Part shown: positions 52,980 to 62,521 of the stretch, piece by piece | Numbering within the stretch: the stretch's first letter is position 1 | Layout: the number at the start of each line of letters is the position of its first letter | Source of the DNA: Paenibacillus taichungensis | GTDB lineage: Bacteria; Bacillota; Bacilli; Paenibacillales; Paenibacillaceae | DNA: 64,000 nucleotides | NCBI RefSeq assembly: GCF_013359905.1 | Contig: NZ_JABMCC010000121.1 | Coordinates: forward strand, 868,001 to 932,000 | Direction: 5' to 3' | Program-made: the position numbers and the translations under genes | The notes under the pieces: generated by a model | What the model saw: only the letters and a program-made list of their open reading frames with translations | The model's database searches: none | Told to the model about the DNA's origin: nothing

Positions 52980-54731
52980 ATGGGAGCTCAAATTCCAGAA
53001 GTACGATCGACAGATGAATTACGTGAAAAATGGATGAAGCCGGAGGTCATTAGCGGTTCCGAAATTCTGCTGAGAAGCTTGTTGCTGGAAGGTGTAGAGT
53101 GTGTTTTTGGTTACCCGGGCGGCGCAGTGTTGTACATTTACGATGCGATGTATGGTTTCGAGGATTTCAAGCACGTGTTAACTCGTCACGAACAAGGCGC
53201 CATTCATGCAGCTGACGGATATGCACGGGCGAGCGGAAAAGTGGGTGTCTGTATCGCTACCTCCGGACCTGGAGCAACGAATCTAGTTACGGGTATTGCA
53301 ACAGCGTATATGGATTCCGTACCACTCGTAGTCATTACGGGGAATGTAATTTCCAGCCTGATCGGCTCAGATGCTTTCCAGGAAGCGGACATTACCGGAA
53401 TCACAATGCCAATCACCAAACACAGTTACCTGGTAAAAGACGTAGAAGATCTGCCACGTGTCATTCATGAGGCGTTCCATATTGCGAATACTGGTCGTAA
53501 AGGTCCCGTATTGATCGACATTCCGAAGGATGTATCGGCAAACAAAACGTTGTTTGAACCCGTGACTGAACCTGTTATATTGAGAGGGTACAACCCACGG
53601 ACAGTACCGAACAAACTTCAGGTTGATCGTCTGGCTCAGGCGATTCAGGAAGCTGAACGTCCGATGATTCTGGCAGGCGGCGGTGTAGTTTACTCTGGTG
53701 GACACGAAGCGCTGTTCGAATTTGTCGAGAAGACAGGCATTCCAATCACGACAACACTTCTCGGACTTGGAGCATTCCCAAGTGGTCACGAATTATGGAC
53801 CGGGATGCCGGGTATGCACGGAACATACACTTCCAATCAGGCGATACAAAAATCGGATTTGCTGATTAACATCGGAGCACGCTTTGATGACAGGGTAACA
53901 GGCAAGCTGGACGGATTCGCTCCACATGCCAAAATTGTACACATTGATATTGATCCGGCTGAAATTGGCAAAAACATCGCAACCGATATTCCAATCGTTG
54001 GTGATGTGAAAACGGTTCTCGAAATAGCGAACAAAGAGGTTCAACGTGCTGAACGTGCGGATGCTTGGAGAGATCAGATCAAACAATGGAAACAAGAGAA
54101 ACCTTACAGCTATACAGATTCAGATGAAGTATTAAAACCGCAGTGGGTTGTAGAAATGCTGAATGATACAACCAAAGGCGAAGCAATCGTGACTACGGAC
54201 GTTGGACAGCATCAAATGTGGGCTGCTCAGTATTACAAATTCAACCAACCACGTTCATGGGTAACCTCTGGTGGACTGGGAACGATGGGTTTTGGATTCC
54301 CTTCTGCAATCGGTGCTCAAATGGCCAACCCGGACAGACTCGTTATTTCCATCAACGGTGACGGCGGAATGCAGATGTGTTCTCAAGAACTCGCAATCTG
54401 TGCCATTAACAATATCCCGGTGAAAATTGTTATTATCAACAATCAGGTCCTTGGAATGGTACGTCAGTGGCAAGAGATTATCTATGAGAACCGGTACAGT
54501 CATATCGATCTGGCAGGCAGCCCTGATTTTGTAAAACTTGCTGAAGCTTATGGCGTAAAAGGATTGCGTGCAACCAACAAGGAAGAAGCCGAGCGTGCTT
54601 GGCAAGAAGCCCTGGATACACCAGGACCGGTCGTTGTTGAATTCGTAGTACGCAAGGAAGAAAATGTATATCCAATGGTTCCGCAAGGAGCGACAATCGA
54701 TCAAATGCTGATGGGGGATGCTGAGGAATGA
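52980..54731 (+). CDS. ilvB: Acetolactate synthase, large subunit
   Basis: 583 residues. It joins two pyruvates, or pyruvate and 2-oxobutyrate, using ThDP; first step of the branched-chain pathway. Seen: VFGYPGGAVLYIYDAM, HEQGAIHAADGYARASGKVG with the catalytic Glu, ATSGPGATNLVTGIA, and the ThDP motif INGDGGMQMCSQELA...NIPVKIVIINNQVLGMV. AGAGGAGGATGACTG precedes the ATG. The stop overlaps ilvN by four bases. Confidence 0.97.
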   Translation: MGAQIPEVRSTDELREKWMKPEVISGSEILLRSLLLEGVECVFGYPGGAVLYIYDAMYGFEDFKHVLTRHEQGAIHAADGYARASGKVGVCIATSGPGATNLVTGIATAYMDSVPLVVITGNVISSLIGSDAFQEADITGITMPITKHSYLVKDVEDLPRVIHEAFHIANTGRKGPVLIDIPKDVSANKTLFEPVTEPVILRGYNPRTVPNKLQVDRLAQAIQEAERPMILAGGGVVYSGGHEALFEFVEKTGIPITTTLLGLGAFPSGHELWTGMPGMHGTYTSNQAIQKSDLLINIGARFDDRVTGKLDGFAPHAKIVHIDIDPAEIGKNIATDIPIVGDVKTVLEIANKEVQRAERADAWRDQIKQWKQEKPYSYTDSDEVLKPQWVVEMLNDTTKGEAIVTTDVGQHQMWAAQYYKFNQPRSWVTSGGLGTMGFGFPSAIGAQMANPDRLVISINGDGGMQMCSQELAICAINNIPVKIVIINNQVLGMVRQWQEIIYENRYSHIDLAGSPDFVKLAEAYGVKGLRATNKEEAERAWQEALDTPGPVVVEFVVRKEENVYPMVPQGATIDQMLMGDAEE

Positions 54732-55210
54732 TAAGACATACGATTTCGATATTGGTCAACGATCAGCCTGGCGTCCTGCAGCGGGTATCGGGGTTGTTCG
54801 GTCGACGGGGATTCAACATTGAGAGTATCACGGTAGGTCAATCCGAGGAACCGGGTTTGTCCCGGATGGTCATTGTGACGATTGGTGATGACAAAACGCT
54901 GGAACAGATTGAAAAGCAACTGTACAAAATCATTGATGTCATCAAAGTAGTTGATTTTAGTCTGAAGCCGATGGTTGCCCGTGAACTTGCATTGATCAAG
55001 GTCAAAGCAGAGCCATCCGAGCGTCCAGAAATTCTGGGTGTGGTGGAGACATTCCGCGCATCTGTTGTAGATGTTGGTCCAGGCAGCCTGATTGTACAGG
55101 TGGTTGGGGATACAGATAAAATTGATGCGATGATTGAATTGCTTAAGCCATACGGCATTCGCGAACTGTCACGTACAGGCGTAACTGCATTGGTACGAGG
55201 CAACGTTTAA
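54728..55210 (+). CDS. ilvN: Acetolactate synthase, small regulatory subunit
   Basis: 160 residues. An N-terminal ACT domain (ISILVNDQPGVLQRVSGLFGRRGFNIESITVG) binds valine for feedback inhibition; the C-terminal part (SERPEILGVVETFRASVVDVGPGSL) completes the IlvH-type fold. ATGA overlap with ilvB, a standard coupling. Also called ilvH in Bacillus. Confidence 0.96.
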   Translation: MIRHTISILVNDQPGVLQRVSGLFGRRGFNIESITVGQSEEPGLSRMVIVTIGDDKTLEQIEKQLYKIIDVIKVVDFSLKPMVARELALIKVKAEPSERPEILGVVETFRASVVDVGPGSLIVQVVGDTDKIDAMIELLKPYGIRELSRTGVTALVRGNV

Positions 55211-55372
55211 ACAGTCATATTGAAATAAAAGCTTGGTCTGATGCTTATCAACGGAACGACAAAGGTGTGTTAGCAGCATTAAGCTGAGAAATATCGTTAA
55301 TCTTAGATAGGGTGCCAGTCCCGCATAAGTTGCAATTTAACATTTTAGTGATGTAACGCTTGACAATATAGC

Positions 55373-55400
55373 CACACACCCGCATTAACGGGCGTGTGTC
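55373..55400 (+). other. Intercistronic hairpin before ilvC
   Basis: ACACA and CCCG pair with CGGG and TGTGT around CATTAA, without T run. In Bacillus ilv-leu mRNA processing occurs in a similar place, so this may be a stability or processing element. Confidence 0.5.
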
Positions 55401-55512
55401 TGAACGGATCGGATCAGACCAGAGACGCTAAAGCAGGAAAAGCGTGCCGGTCCCTTGAGACACCCGCTCATTAATGAAGGGTTCTTTACAATACAAAGGA
55501 GGACTTATAAAC

Positions 55513-56505
55513 ATGCCAGTAACTACTTATTATGAACAGGATGCAGAGCTTAGCGTATTGAAAGGAAAAACGATTGCGGTCATCGGTTACGGTAGCCAGG
55601 GCCATGCCCAAGCTCAAAACCTGCGTGACAGTGGATTGAACGTAGTCATCGGACTTCGTGAAGGTAAATCTTTTGACACTGCAAAAAATGACGGATTTGA
55701 AGTTCTGTCCCCGGCTGAAGCTACTAGCCGCGCAGACGTAGTTCAAATTTTGCTGCCTGACGAAACACAAGCTTCTGTATACAAAAACGAAATCGAACCA
55801 AACCTGAAAAAGGGCGCTGCATTGCTCTTCTCCCACGGTTTCAACGTTCATTTCGGTCAAATCGTTGCTCCAAAAGACAGCGATGTATTGCTGGTAGCTC
55901 CTAAGTCCCCTGGCCACATGGTACGTCGTACCTACGTGGAAGGATTCGGTGTACCGGGCCTGATCGCAATTGAGCAAGATGCAACAGGTAAAGCAAAAGA
56001 TATCGGTTTGGCTTATGCTAAAGGTATCGGTTGCACGCGTGCAGGGGTTATCGAAACTTCCTTCCGTGAAGAAACAGAAACAGACCTGTTCGGTGAGCAA
56101 GCTGTTCTGTGTGGCGGTGTAAGCGCCCTGGTAAAAGCTGGATTCGAAACATTGACAGAAGCGGGTTACGCTCCTGAAATGGCATATTTCGAGTGTCTGC
56201 ACGAATTGAAATTGATCGTTGACCTGATGTATGAAGGTGGACTTGCAAGCATGCGTGATTCCATCAGTAACACAGCTGAGTACGGTGACTATGTAACTGG
56301 ACCTCGCGTGGTAACTGAAGATACGAAGAAAGCAATGAAAGAAGTCCTGACAGATATCCAACAAGGTAAATTTGCACGTGACTTCATCCTGGAAAACCAA
56401 TCCGGCCGTGCATTCCTGACAGCAACTCGTCGCAACGAAGCTGAACACCCAATCGAAGTGGTTGGCGGACAATTGCGTGAGATGATGCACTGGATCAAGA
56501 AGTAA
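55513..56505 (+). CDS. ilvC: Ketol-acid reductoisomerase, class I
   Basis: 330 residues, the short class I form. Seen: IAVIGYGSQGHAQAQNLRDSG at 21-41 for NADPH, SHGFNVHFGQIV, APKSPGHMVRRTYVEG, then the Mg-binding FREETETDLFGEQAVLCGG and ECLHELKLIVDLMYEGG. It rearranges and reduces acetolactate. ATG 55513 follows AAAGGAGGACTTATAAAC; the frame extends to 55474 without a site. The 300-base gap to ilvN holds one hairpin and nothing else recognisable. Confidence 0.98.
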   Translation: MPVTTYYEQDAELSVLKGKTIAVIGYGSQGHAQAQNLRDSGLNVVIGLREGKSFDTAKNDGFEVLSPAEATSRADVVQILLPDETQASVYKNEIEPNLKKGAALLFSHGFNVHFGQIVAPKDSDVLLVAPKSPGHMVRRTYVEGFGVPGLIAIEQDATGKAKDIGLAYAKGIGCTRAGVIETSFREETETDLFGEQAVLCGGVSALVKAGFETLTEAGYAPEMAYFECLHELKLIVDLMYEGGLASMRDSISNTAEYGDYVTGPRVVTEDTKKAMKEVLTDIQQGKFARDFILENQSGRAFLTATRRNEAEHPIEVVGGQLREMMHWIKK

Positions 56506-56627
56506 GCATTCATTTTAAGTATTCTAGTAAACTTACAGCTTTAACCGGGAATAGCGGCCGTGCATATGCGTGTGCCGCTATTACTGGTTTAGAGGAACAT
56601 AAAATACAAGTCTAGGAGGTGCGAGGC

Positions 56628-58169
56628 GTGCGTAAAATCTATGTATTTGACACAACGCTGCGTGATGGAGAACAATCCCCGGGGGTCAATCTGAATACTC
56701 GTGAAAAGGTGGAAATTGCGCACCAGCTCGAGCGGCTTGGTATTGACCGGATGGAAGCCGGTTTCCCCGCGGCCTCTCCAGGCGATTTGGCGGCAGTTAA
56801 TGCAGTAGCTAAAGCGGTCAAAAACGTTACCGTCATTGGCTTGTCCCGCTCCAGAGAGCAGGATATTGATGCGGTAAAAGAAGCGTTGAAGGGCGCTCAA
56901 GACCCGTGTATCCATATCTTTTTGGCAACTTCACCTATTCACCGTCAGCATAAATTGCGCATGGACAGAGCCCAGGTTCTCGATACAGCTCGTTCCGCAA
57001 TTCGTTATGCGAAGAAAACTTTTTCGAAGCTTGAATTCTCGTTGGAGGACGCAGGTCGTACCGAGTATGATTTCCTCGTTGAGATGGTAAATATGGCTGT
57101 GGAAGAAGGCGCAGCTGTTGTAAACATTCCGGATACGGTGGGCTATCTGAGCCCATATGAATACGGTAATATTTTTAAACATCTCAAGGAGAACGTACAC
57201 AACATTGATAAAGTGCAGCTGAGTGCACACTGTCATAATGATCTGGGGATGGCAACTGCCAACACGCTTGCAGCCATTCTGAATGGAGCCGATCAAATTG
57301 AGGGCACCATTAACGGCATTGGTGAACGTGCAGGTAATACCGCGATTGAAGAGATTGCTATGGCACTGGAGACACGTCAGGAATTTTTCCAGGCGAAAAC
57401 TTCGTTGCAACTTTCTGAAATTGCTCGGACCAGTCGTCTGGTGAGTCGTTTGACGGGGATGGTTGTACCTGGCAATAAAGCGATTGTTGGTGCGAATGCG
57501 TTTGCACACGAATCCGGAATTCACCAAGATGGCATGCTGAAGGAGAAAACAACGTACGAAATTATGACACCAGAGACCATCGGTCTGAAGGAAAGTAAGC
57601 TCGTACTGGGTAAACACTCGGGACGTCATGCCTTCCGTGAGCGCTTGATTGAGCTCGGTTATGAACTGGAAGATGAAGCCTTGAACCGTGCTTTTGCCCA
57701 ATTCAAAGATCTGGCTGATAAGAAAAAAGAAGTGACAGATGAGGATTTGCTGGCGGTCATCGAAGAGAAATTGCAGGATGCACCTGAGGTGTTTAAACTG
57801 GAATCCATCTTTGTAACGTATGGTGATGAATCCACTCCAACGGCTAAAGTTCGTATTGCTACACTTGATGGTGATACGGTGGAACAACAAGCAGAAGGAA
57901 ATGGATCGGTAGATGCCATCTATAATGCGATTGACCAAGTGAGCGGAGAAGAAGTAACGTTATCCGACTACTCGATCAAATCGGTTACACATGGTAAGGA
58001 TGCATTGGGTGAGGTACACGTCGTACTTACTCAAAACCAAATATCTGTACAAGGACGTGGTGTAAGCACCGATATTCTGGGTGCCAGTGCACGTGCTTAT
58101 GTCGATGGATTGAACAAGTTGATTGAAAAACGCAAGACTTATACGAATCGCGTTAATGTGAACCTGTAA
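56628..58169 (+). CDS. leuA: 2-Isopropylmalate synthase
   Basis: 513 residues. It joins acetyl-CoA and 2-ketoisovalerate, the first step of leucine synthesis. Seen: FDTTLRDGEQSPGV (7-20) with the metal Asp, LSAHCHNDLGMATANT with the HxH zinc site, GERAGNTAIEEIAMAL, HESGIHQDGMLK, and the C-terminal regulatory domain (about 390-510) ending in YTNRVNVNL. GTG 56628 is eight bases after AGGAGG. Transcribed after ilvC without a terminator between them; a strong terminator follows leuA. Confidence 0.97.
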   Translation: MRKIYVFDTTLRDGEQSPGVNLNTREKVEIAHQLERLGIDRMEAGFPAASPGDLAAVNAVAKAVKNVTVIGLSRSREQDIDAVKEALKGAQDPCIHIFLATSPIHRQHKLRMDRAQVLDTARSAIRYAKKTFSKLEFSLEDAGRTEYDFLVEMVNMAVEEGAAVVNIPDTVGYLSPYEYGNIFKHLKENVHNIDKVQLSAHCHNDLGMATANTLAAILNGADQIEGTINGIGERAGNTAIEEIAMALETRQEFFQAKTSLQLSEIARTSRLVSRLTGMVVPGNKAIVGANAFAHESGIHQDGMLKEKTTYEIMTPETIGLKESKLVLGKHSGRHAFRERLIELGYELEDEALNRAFAQFKDLADKKKEVTDEDLLAVIEEKLQDAPEVFKLESIFVTYGDESTPTAKVRIATLDGDTVEQQAEGNGSVDAIYNAIDQVSGEEVTLSDYSIKSVTHGKDALGEVHVVLTQNQISVQGRGVSTDILGASARAYVDGLNKLIEKRKTYTNRVNVNL

Positions 58170-58276
58170 CACATCATTTGCAGCAAGCAAAGCTCTTCAT
58201 TGGACTGGAATTCGTCTGGCTGGAGAAGCTGAGATGGAGTTCCCAGCCCTAAGTATTGTAGTTCAGTGAGGTACAT

Positions 58277-58317
58277 AAAAAGTCTGACCCTCAACATTTG
58301 AAGGTCAGACTTTTTTG
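58277..58317. terminator. Bidirectional terminator after leuA
   Basis: AAAAAGTCTGACC pairs with GGTCAGACTTTTTT. It ends the ilv-leuA transcript and the minus-strand reductase gene. Confidence 0.92.
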
Positions 58318-58400
58318 TTGTTACGTTACGTATAGGATAATTGCATTATTATTTAGAGCATTTTTATCGAAATGACGTACTCAGTTAAGCCGATATGCTC

Positions 58401-59381
58401 TTACCAAGCATAAGCGTTCGGAGCATGTCCTCCCGGACCTGGGAAGATTTCATCCAAACGTTTGAGGACAGCTTCATCCAAAGTAACATCCAAACATTTG
58501 AGCGCAGTTTCAAACTGCTCTAGTGTACGCGGACCAATAATGGGTGCGGTAACTGCCGGATTGGCAGCAACCCAAGCCAAAGCTATGGTATCCTGTGGTT
58601 CGCCGAGTTCGCGGCAAAGTGCTGCGAATTGTTCTAATTGAGTTTGATGGGACTCAATCCGTTCAGCAATGCCACCACTGCGTGTACCTTCCAGCTTCTG
58701 GAGCGCATTGCGTCCAAGTAACCCACCGTCAAGCGGACTCCATGGAATAACGCCAAGGCCCAGTTCTTTCGCTGCGGGCAGCACTTCGAGCTCAGGCAAA
58801 CGGCAGTTAAGACTGTATTTATGCTGCTCGGATACAAGACCGAGGAAATGGCGATTTTTGGCTTCACTTTGGGCAACGGCAATCTGCCAGCCAGCAAAGT
58901 TACTTGAACCTACATAACCAATTTTGCCTTGATGAACAGCGTTCTCAAACGCGCCCCAAAGCTCGTCCCATGAGATGGCGGGATCAACGTGGTGCATCTG
59001 GTACAGTTCAACATGATCAGTTTGCAGGCGGCGGAGGGAACCCTCCAGATGTCGTCTGATTTTGTATGCGGAGAGACCTGCATCATTGTTTGGACCGTCC
59101 GTATCATCATGCATGGAGCCATAAACTTTGGTTGCAAGAACGACTTTTTCTCGTCTGCCGCCGCCTTGTTTAAACCATCGTCCAATGATCTCCTCGGTGA
59201 GACCTGAATTTTCGCCCCAGCCGTAAATGTTAGCGGTATCAAAAAAGTTCACACCGGCATCGAGTGCCGCATCCATGATGCGGAATGCCTCTTTTTCGTC
59301 TGTCGCAGGACCAAAGTTCATCGTGCCGAGACAGATCCGGCTGACTTTAAGACCTGATTTTCCCAAGTACGTGTATTGCAT
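58401..59381 (-). CDS. Aldo/keto reductase
   Basis: 326 residues of the AKR TIM barrel. Seen: LGTMNFGPATDEKEAFRIMD, catalytic Asp and Tyr in FFDTANIYGWGENS, Lys in VVLATKVYG, His in YQMHHVDP, and NADPH-binding NPAVTAPIIGPRTLEQFE near the end. It resembles YajO/Tas/potassium-channel-beta-type AKRs; the substrate is unknown. ATTGCAATCATGC precedes; CAGGAGGGATTGCAATC gives the site on the minus strand. It interrupts the plus-strand leu genes between leuA and leuB. Confidence 0.92.
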   Translation of the reverse strand: MQYTYLGKSGLKVSRICLGTMNFGPATDEKEAFRIMDAALDAGVNFFDTANIYGWGENSGLTEEIIGRWFKQGGGRREKVVLATKVYGSMHDDTDGPNNDAGLSAYKIRRHLEGSLRRLQTDHVELYQMHHVDPAISWDELWGAFENAVHQGKIGYVGSSNFAGWQIAVAQSEAKNRHFLGLVSEQHKYSLNCRLPELEVLPAAKELGLGVIPWSPLDGGLLGRNALQKLEGTRSGGIAERIESHQTQLEQFAALCRELGEPQDTIALAWVAANPAVTAPIIGPRTLEQFETALKCLDVTLDEAVLKRLDEIFPGPGGHAPNAYAW

Positions 59382-59612
59382 GATTGCAATCCCTCCTGAG
59401 TTACCTGAATTTGTCTTCAGGCTTTATTTTAACTCAGTCAGAGGTACAGAACAACCAATCTTAAACCGCTTATAGGTAAAAACTATTAAAGTCATAGATT
59501 GTATATCTTGGTCAAATGACCTCCGAATATGATACAAAAGAGAGAGTTAAAAATGACACGTTAATCATTGAAGTGAATAACCGAATGAATGGATATAAGG
59601 AGTGGACAACCC

Positions 59613-60698
59613 ATGGCAGACGTGAAAAAAATTGCAGTTATCGCAGGTGACGGAATTGGTCCTGAAGTTGTAGCGGAGGCAGAGAAAGTTCTCAAACGTA
59701 CGGAGGAAGTGTTCGGATACCGTTTTGAGACAGAGCATGCGCTGTTTGGTGGAATCGCTATTGACGAAAAAGGTACACCACTTCCAGAAGAAACACTGAC
59801 AGTATGTAAGAGTGCAGATGCTGTGCTGCTCGGAGCCGTTGGTGGTCCAAAATGGGACAACAACAGTAAGGAATTGCGTCCGGAAACAGGCTTGCTTGGT
59901 ATTCGCAAAGCGCTCGGATTGTTCTCAAATCTGCGTCCGGCAGTGGTATTTGATTGCTTGAAGGATGCTTCCACCTTGAAACCGGAAGTGCTGGAAGGTA
60001 CGGATCTGATGGTCGTGCGTGAGTTGACTGGTGGAATCTACTTTGGTGAAAAGTTCAGACGTGAAGGTGCACAAGGCGAAGAAGCAGTAGATACTTGCGT
60101 ATATAATGTAACCGAAGTGGAGCGCATTGTTCGTCAGGCATTTGTAATTGCCCAAGGACGTAGCAAAAGATTGGCTTCAGTAGATAAAGCCAACGTGCTG
60201 GAAACTTCCCGTCTTTGGAGAGAAGTTGTTAACCGTGTAGCACCGGAATATCCGGATGTTGAAGTGGAACATGTACTTGTAGACAACTGTGCAATGCAGT
60301 TGCTGCGTCGTCCATCCAGCTTTGATGTTATTGTGACTGAAAATATGTTCGGAGATATCCTTAGTGATGAAGCAGCGATGCTGACAGGTTCAATCGGCAT
60401 GCTCGCATCTGCATCACTGGGTGAAGGCAGTTTTGGTCTGTATGAGCCAGTGCACGGTTCAGCGCCGGATATCGCAGGTCAAGGACTGGCGAATCCGATC
60501 GCAACGATCCTTTCGTTGGCATTGATGTTCCGTACAACCTTTGGTTATGCAGAAGGTGCTGACGCAATTGAAGCAGCTGTGTCTGATGTGCTGAATGCGG
60601 GCCATCGTACAAGCGATATCGCTGTAGACAAGAGCAAAGCGATCAGTACGACGGAAATGGGCGATCTGATCGTCGCGGCAATTCAGAAACAGGCTTAA
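59613..60698 (+). CDS. leuB: 3-Isopropylmalate dehydrogenase
   Basis: 361 residues. NAD-dependent oxidative decarboxylation of 3-isopropylmalate. Seen: IAVIAGDGIGPEVVAEAEKVL at the start, LLGAVGGPKWDN, LRPETGLLGIRKALGLFSNLRPA, VRELTGGIYFGE, and GDILSDEAAMLTGSIGMLASASLGEG with the metal Asp residues; the NAD site GSAPDIAGQGLANP. ATG 59613 follows ATAAGGAGTGGACAACCC; a longer frame from 59589 is not needed. leuCD are absent from the window, so the pathway genes are split. Confidence 0.97.
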   Translation: MADVKKIAVIAGDGIGPEVVAEAEKVLKRTEEVFGYRFETEHALFGGIAIDEKGTPLPEETLTVCKSADAVLLGAVGGPKWDNNSKELRPETGLLGIRKALGLFSNLRPAVVFDCLKDASTLKPEVLEGTDLMVVRELTGGIYFGEKFRREGAQGEEAVDTCVYNVTEVERIVRQAFVIAQGRSKRLASVDKANVLETSRLWREVVNRVAPEYPDVEVEHVLVDNCAMQLLRRPSSFDVIVTENMFGDILSDEAAMLTGSIGMLASASLGEGSFGLYEPVHGSAPDIAGQGLANPIATILSLALMFRTTFGYAEGADAIEAAVSDVLNAGHRTSDIAVDKSKAISTTEMGDLIVAAIQKQA

Positions 60699-60714
60699 TA
60701 ATAGTAAGAACAGT

Positions 60715-60757
60715 ACAGCCCTTTGCTCCGATCCGGAATTGCAGAGGGCTGTTCCTT
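60715..60757 (+). terminator. Terminator after leuB
   Basis: ACAGCCCTTTGC pairs with GCAGAGGGCTGT around a 14-base loop, then TCCTTT. Weak T run. Confidence 0.65.
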
Positions 60758-60786
60758 TATGATTTTTTGCCACGAAAAATCCTTAT

Positions 60787-60801
60787 TTATAATTATTATA
60801 A
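60787..60801. promoter_or_regulatory. Perfect PerR box
   Basis: TTATAATTATTATAA matches the PerR consensus TTATAATNATTATAA at all positions. It lies just upstream of the -35 at 60821 of the peroxiredoxin gene; a further partial copy (GATTATAATC) is at 60811-60820. Confidence 0.88.
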
Positions 60802-60820
60802 TAAAACAACGATTATAATC

Positions 60821-60849
60821 TTGACTTTGAGAAGTCCGGATGATAACAT
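60821..60849 (+). promoter_or_regulatory. Promoter of the peroxiredoxin gene
   Basis: TTGACT (60821-60826), 17 bases, TAACAT (60844-60849). The PerR box and the extra half-site lie directly upstream. Confidence 0.6.
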
Positions 60850-60973
60850 TTTACTTGTACTTGTTATCAAGTAACAAACCCATTTTAATTACAGGAAAAG
60901 CGTTCTCGTTTTTCTTGATGATGAGCATTCAAACTTGAGTGCTTACATAATCCCAAAGGAGGAATTGTTAGTT

Positions 60974-61513
60974 ATGGCAGAACGTTTGGTTGGTAGACCC
61001 GCACCGGATTTTGCAATGGAAACAGTATCGGGAGATGGACAAGACTTTGGTTCCGTAAAACTGTCCGATTATCGTGGCAAATGGCTCGTATTTTTCTTTT
61101 ATCCTTTGGATTTCACTTTTGTGTGCCCAACTGAAATTACAGCTTTGAGTGATGCTGCTGAGCAATTCAAAGCTTTGGATACTGAAGTTCTTGGCGTGAG
61201 CGTTGACTCCGTACACAGCCACAAAGCTTGGATCAACACACCTAAAGACAGCAATGGTCTTGGTCAATTGAACTTCCCACTTGCTTCCGACATCACGAAA
61301 CAAGTTGCTAAAGATTATGGCATTCTGATCGAAGAAGAAGGCGTTGCACTGCGCGGCTTGTTCATCATCGATCCAGAAGGCGAATTGAAATACCAAGTCG
61401 TTAACCACAATGATGTAGGCCGTAGTGTTGAAGAAACACTTCGTGTACTGCAAGCTTTGCAATCCGGTGGATTGTGTGCAATGAACTGGAAACCAGGCGA
61501 CAACAACCTGTAA
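60974..61513 (+). CDS. ykuU: 2-Cys peroxiredoxin (YkuU-type)
   Basis: 179 residues. The peroxidatic Cys51 is in FTFVCPTEITALSD and the resolving Cys168 in GGLCAMNWKPGDNNL. AERLVGRPAPDFAMETV and IEEEGVALRGLFIIDPEGELKYQ are very like Bacillus YkuU. It reduces H2O2 and organic peroxides with a thioredoxin-type donor. ATG 60974 follows AAAGGAGGAATTGTTAGTT; an upstream frame start at 60935 is unneeded. Control by PerR is strongly suggested by the 15-bp box. A hairpin terminator follows. Confidence 0.94.
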   Translation: MAERLVGRPAPDFAMETVSGDGQDFGSVKLSDYRGKWLVFFFYPLDFTFVCPTEITALSDAAEQFKALDTEVLGVSVDSVHSHKAWINTPKDSNGLGQLNFPLASDITKQVAKDYGILIEEEGVALRGLFIIDPEGELKYQVVNHNDVGRSVEETLRVLQALQSGGLCAMNWKPGDNNL

Positions 61514-61542
61514 GCCTGATTGAACTTGAACGTTTATTGTTC

Positions 61543-61577
61543 AAGCCCTCATCCCTCATGGGATTGAGGGCTTTTTG
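61543..61577 (+). terminator. Terminator after the peroxiredoxin
   Basis: AAGCCCTCA and TTGAGGGCTT arms, inner TCCC/GGGA, then T5. Confidence 0.88.
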
Positions 61578-61870
61578 CACCCTTTTGCGAGAATATAAGG
61601 CCTAAAGGGAGAAAAGTGTTTAAACAGGGACGTAAACGTGGTAATGATGTAATAGAAGAAAGCCTTCATTTTATCTCTGGAAAGAGGAATCGAAGGGCCT
61701 TAAGGCGAATAGGGTATGGAAACCCGGTAAATATTCCGGTGCTCTGCATTTATAATTTGTACATGAATGTGATACACTGATGGAACTATTCCTTTTTCGG
61801 AAGTGCTTGAAGTGTACGGGACTGCTATCCATTATAAAGTCTCGGCACGTTATAAGGAGGGTGAACAAAA

Positions 61871-62287
61871 ATGAGTTACTGTTGTGGGGCAAGTATGGTG
61901 GGAACAAAGGGCACGCTGAAGCATTACCGCACCCAGGTTCATAATGTTCCCCTGCTGTTTTGTCCGGTGTGTCACCGGGTAGAAGTGCATTATAAAGTGG
62001 AAAATGAATATGAAATTTTGGCTGAATATGCGCATGGAGATGGTGCGTCGGAGATTGATTTTCAAGATTACGTGACGGAAGATGAAGATGCGATTTTTGA
62101 AAATTGCGTGAATCGTGAAAGCGAAGATGCTATGGTCATTGTGCAGCGTCAGATCGACATGTCTCTGGATCTACTTCGTCTTGCCAAGGAAATGAAGGAT
62201 GAGAAGTGGGAAAGTGAACTCAAGCGTCGCTTAGCCGTCATGAGTCAGCGCAGACTCAAAATTCAGCATAACAAGAGTGGACTATAG
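61871..62287 (+). CDS. Hypothetical protein with N-terminal zinc-ribbon-like motif
   Basis: 138 residues. The N-terminal part has CC at 4-5, then His18 and His24, and CPVCH at 31-35, a likely zinc site. After this an acidic stretch (YVTEDEDAIFENCVNRESEDA) and a C-terminal helix with RLAKEMKDEKWESELKRRLAV. I do not recognise the family; similar CxxC/zinc-ribbon proteins are common in Paenibacillus. ATAAGGAGGGTGAACAAAA precedes the ATG. It stands alone, between two terminators. Confidence 0.75.
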   Translation: MSYCCGASMVGTKGTLKHYRTQVHNVPLLFCPVCHRVEVHYKVENEYEILAEYAHGDGASEIDFQDYVTEDEDAIFENCVNRESEDAMVIVQRQIDMSLDLLRLAKEMKDEKWESELKRRLAVMSQRRLKIQHNKSGL

Positions 62288-62320
62288 ATTGAATTTAATT
62301 ATTTAAAATTTAAACTATAC

Positions 62321-62365
62321 AAACGGAGCTTATTCGCTAATCGAGCGAAAAAGCTTCGTTTTTGT
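62321..62365 (+). terminator. Terminator after the zinc-ribbon protein
   Basis: AAACGGAGCTTATTCGCT pairs with AGCGAAAAAGCTTCGTTTTTG, long stem with T5. Confidence 0.85.
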
Positions 62366-62521
62366 TGTATATAGAAACTAATTCACGGTTTTTCTTAAAA
62401 TAATTTCCATTCGACACTTTCTCCGATTGACTCCCTTCTATAAACTTGTCTATGATAAAAACAGACTTGCAAAAGAGGCGGAGCAAAAAATGTTCGTGTT
62501 TGGGAATAGGAGAAGGTTAGA

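Noticed and set aside
55486..56490. 334-residue minus-strand frame over ilvC
   Set aside because: Shadow of ilvC codon pattern; no start signal, no recognisable motifs.
56931..57938. 335-residue open frame on the minus strand over leuA
   Set aside because: Antisense shadow of a well-conserved gene; rich in Cys/Phe/His with no domain and no ribosome binding site.
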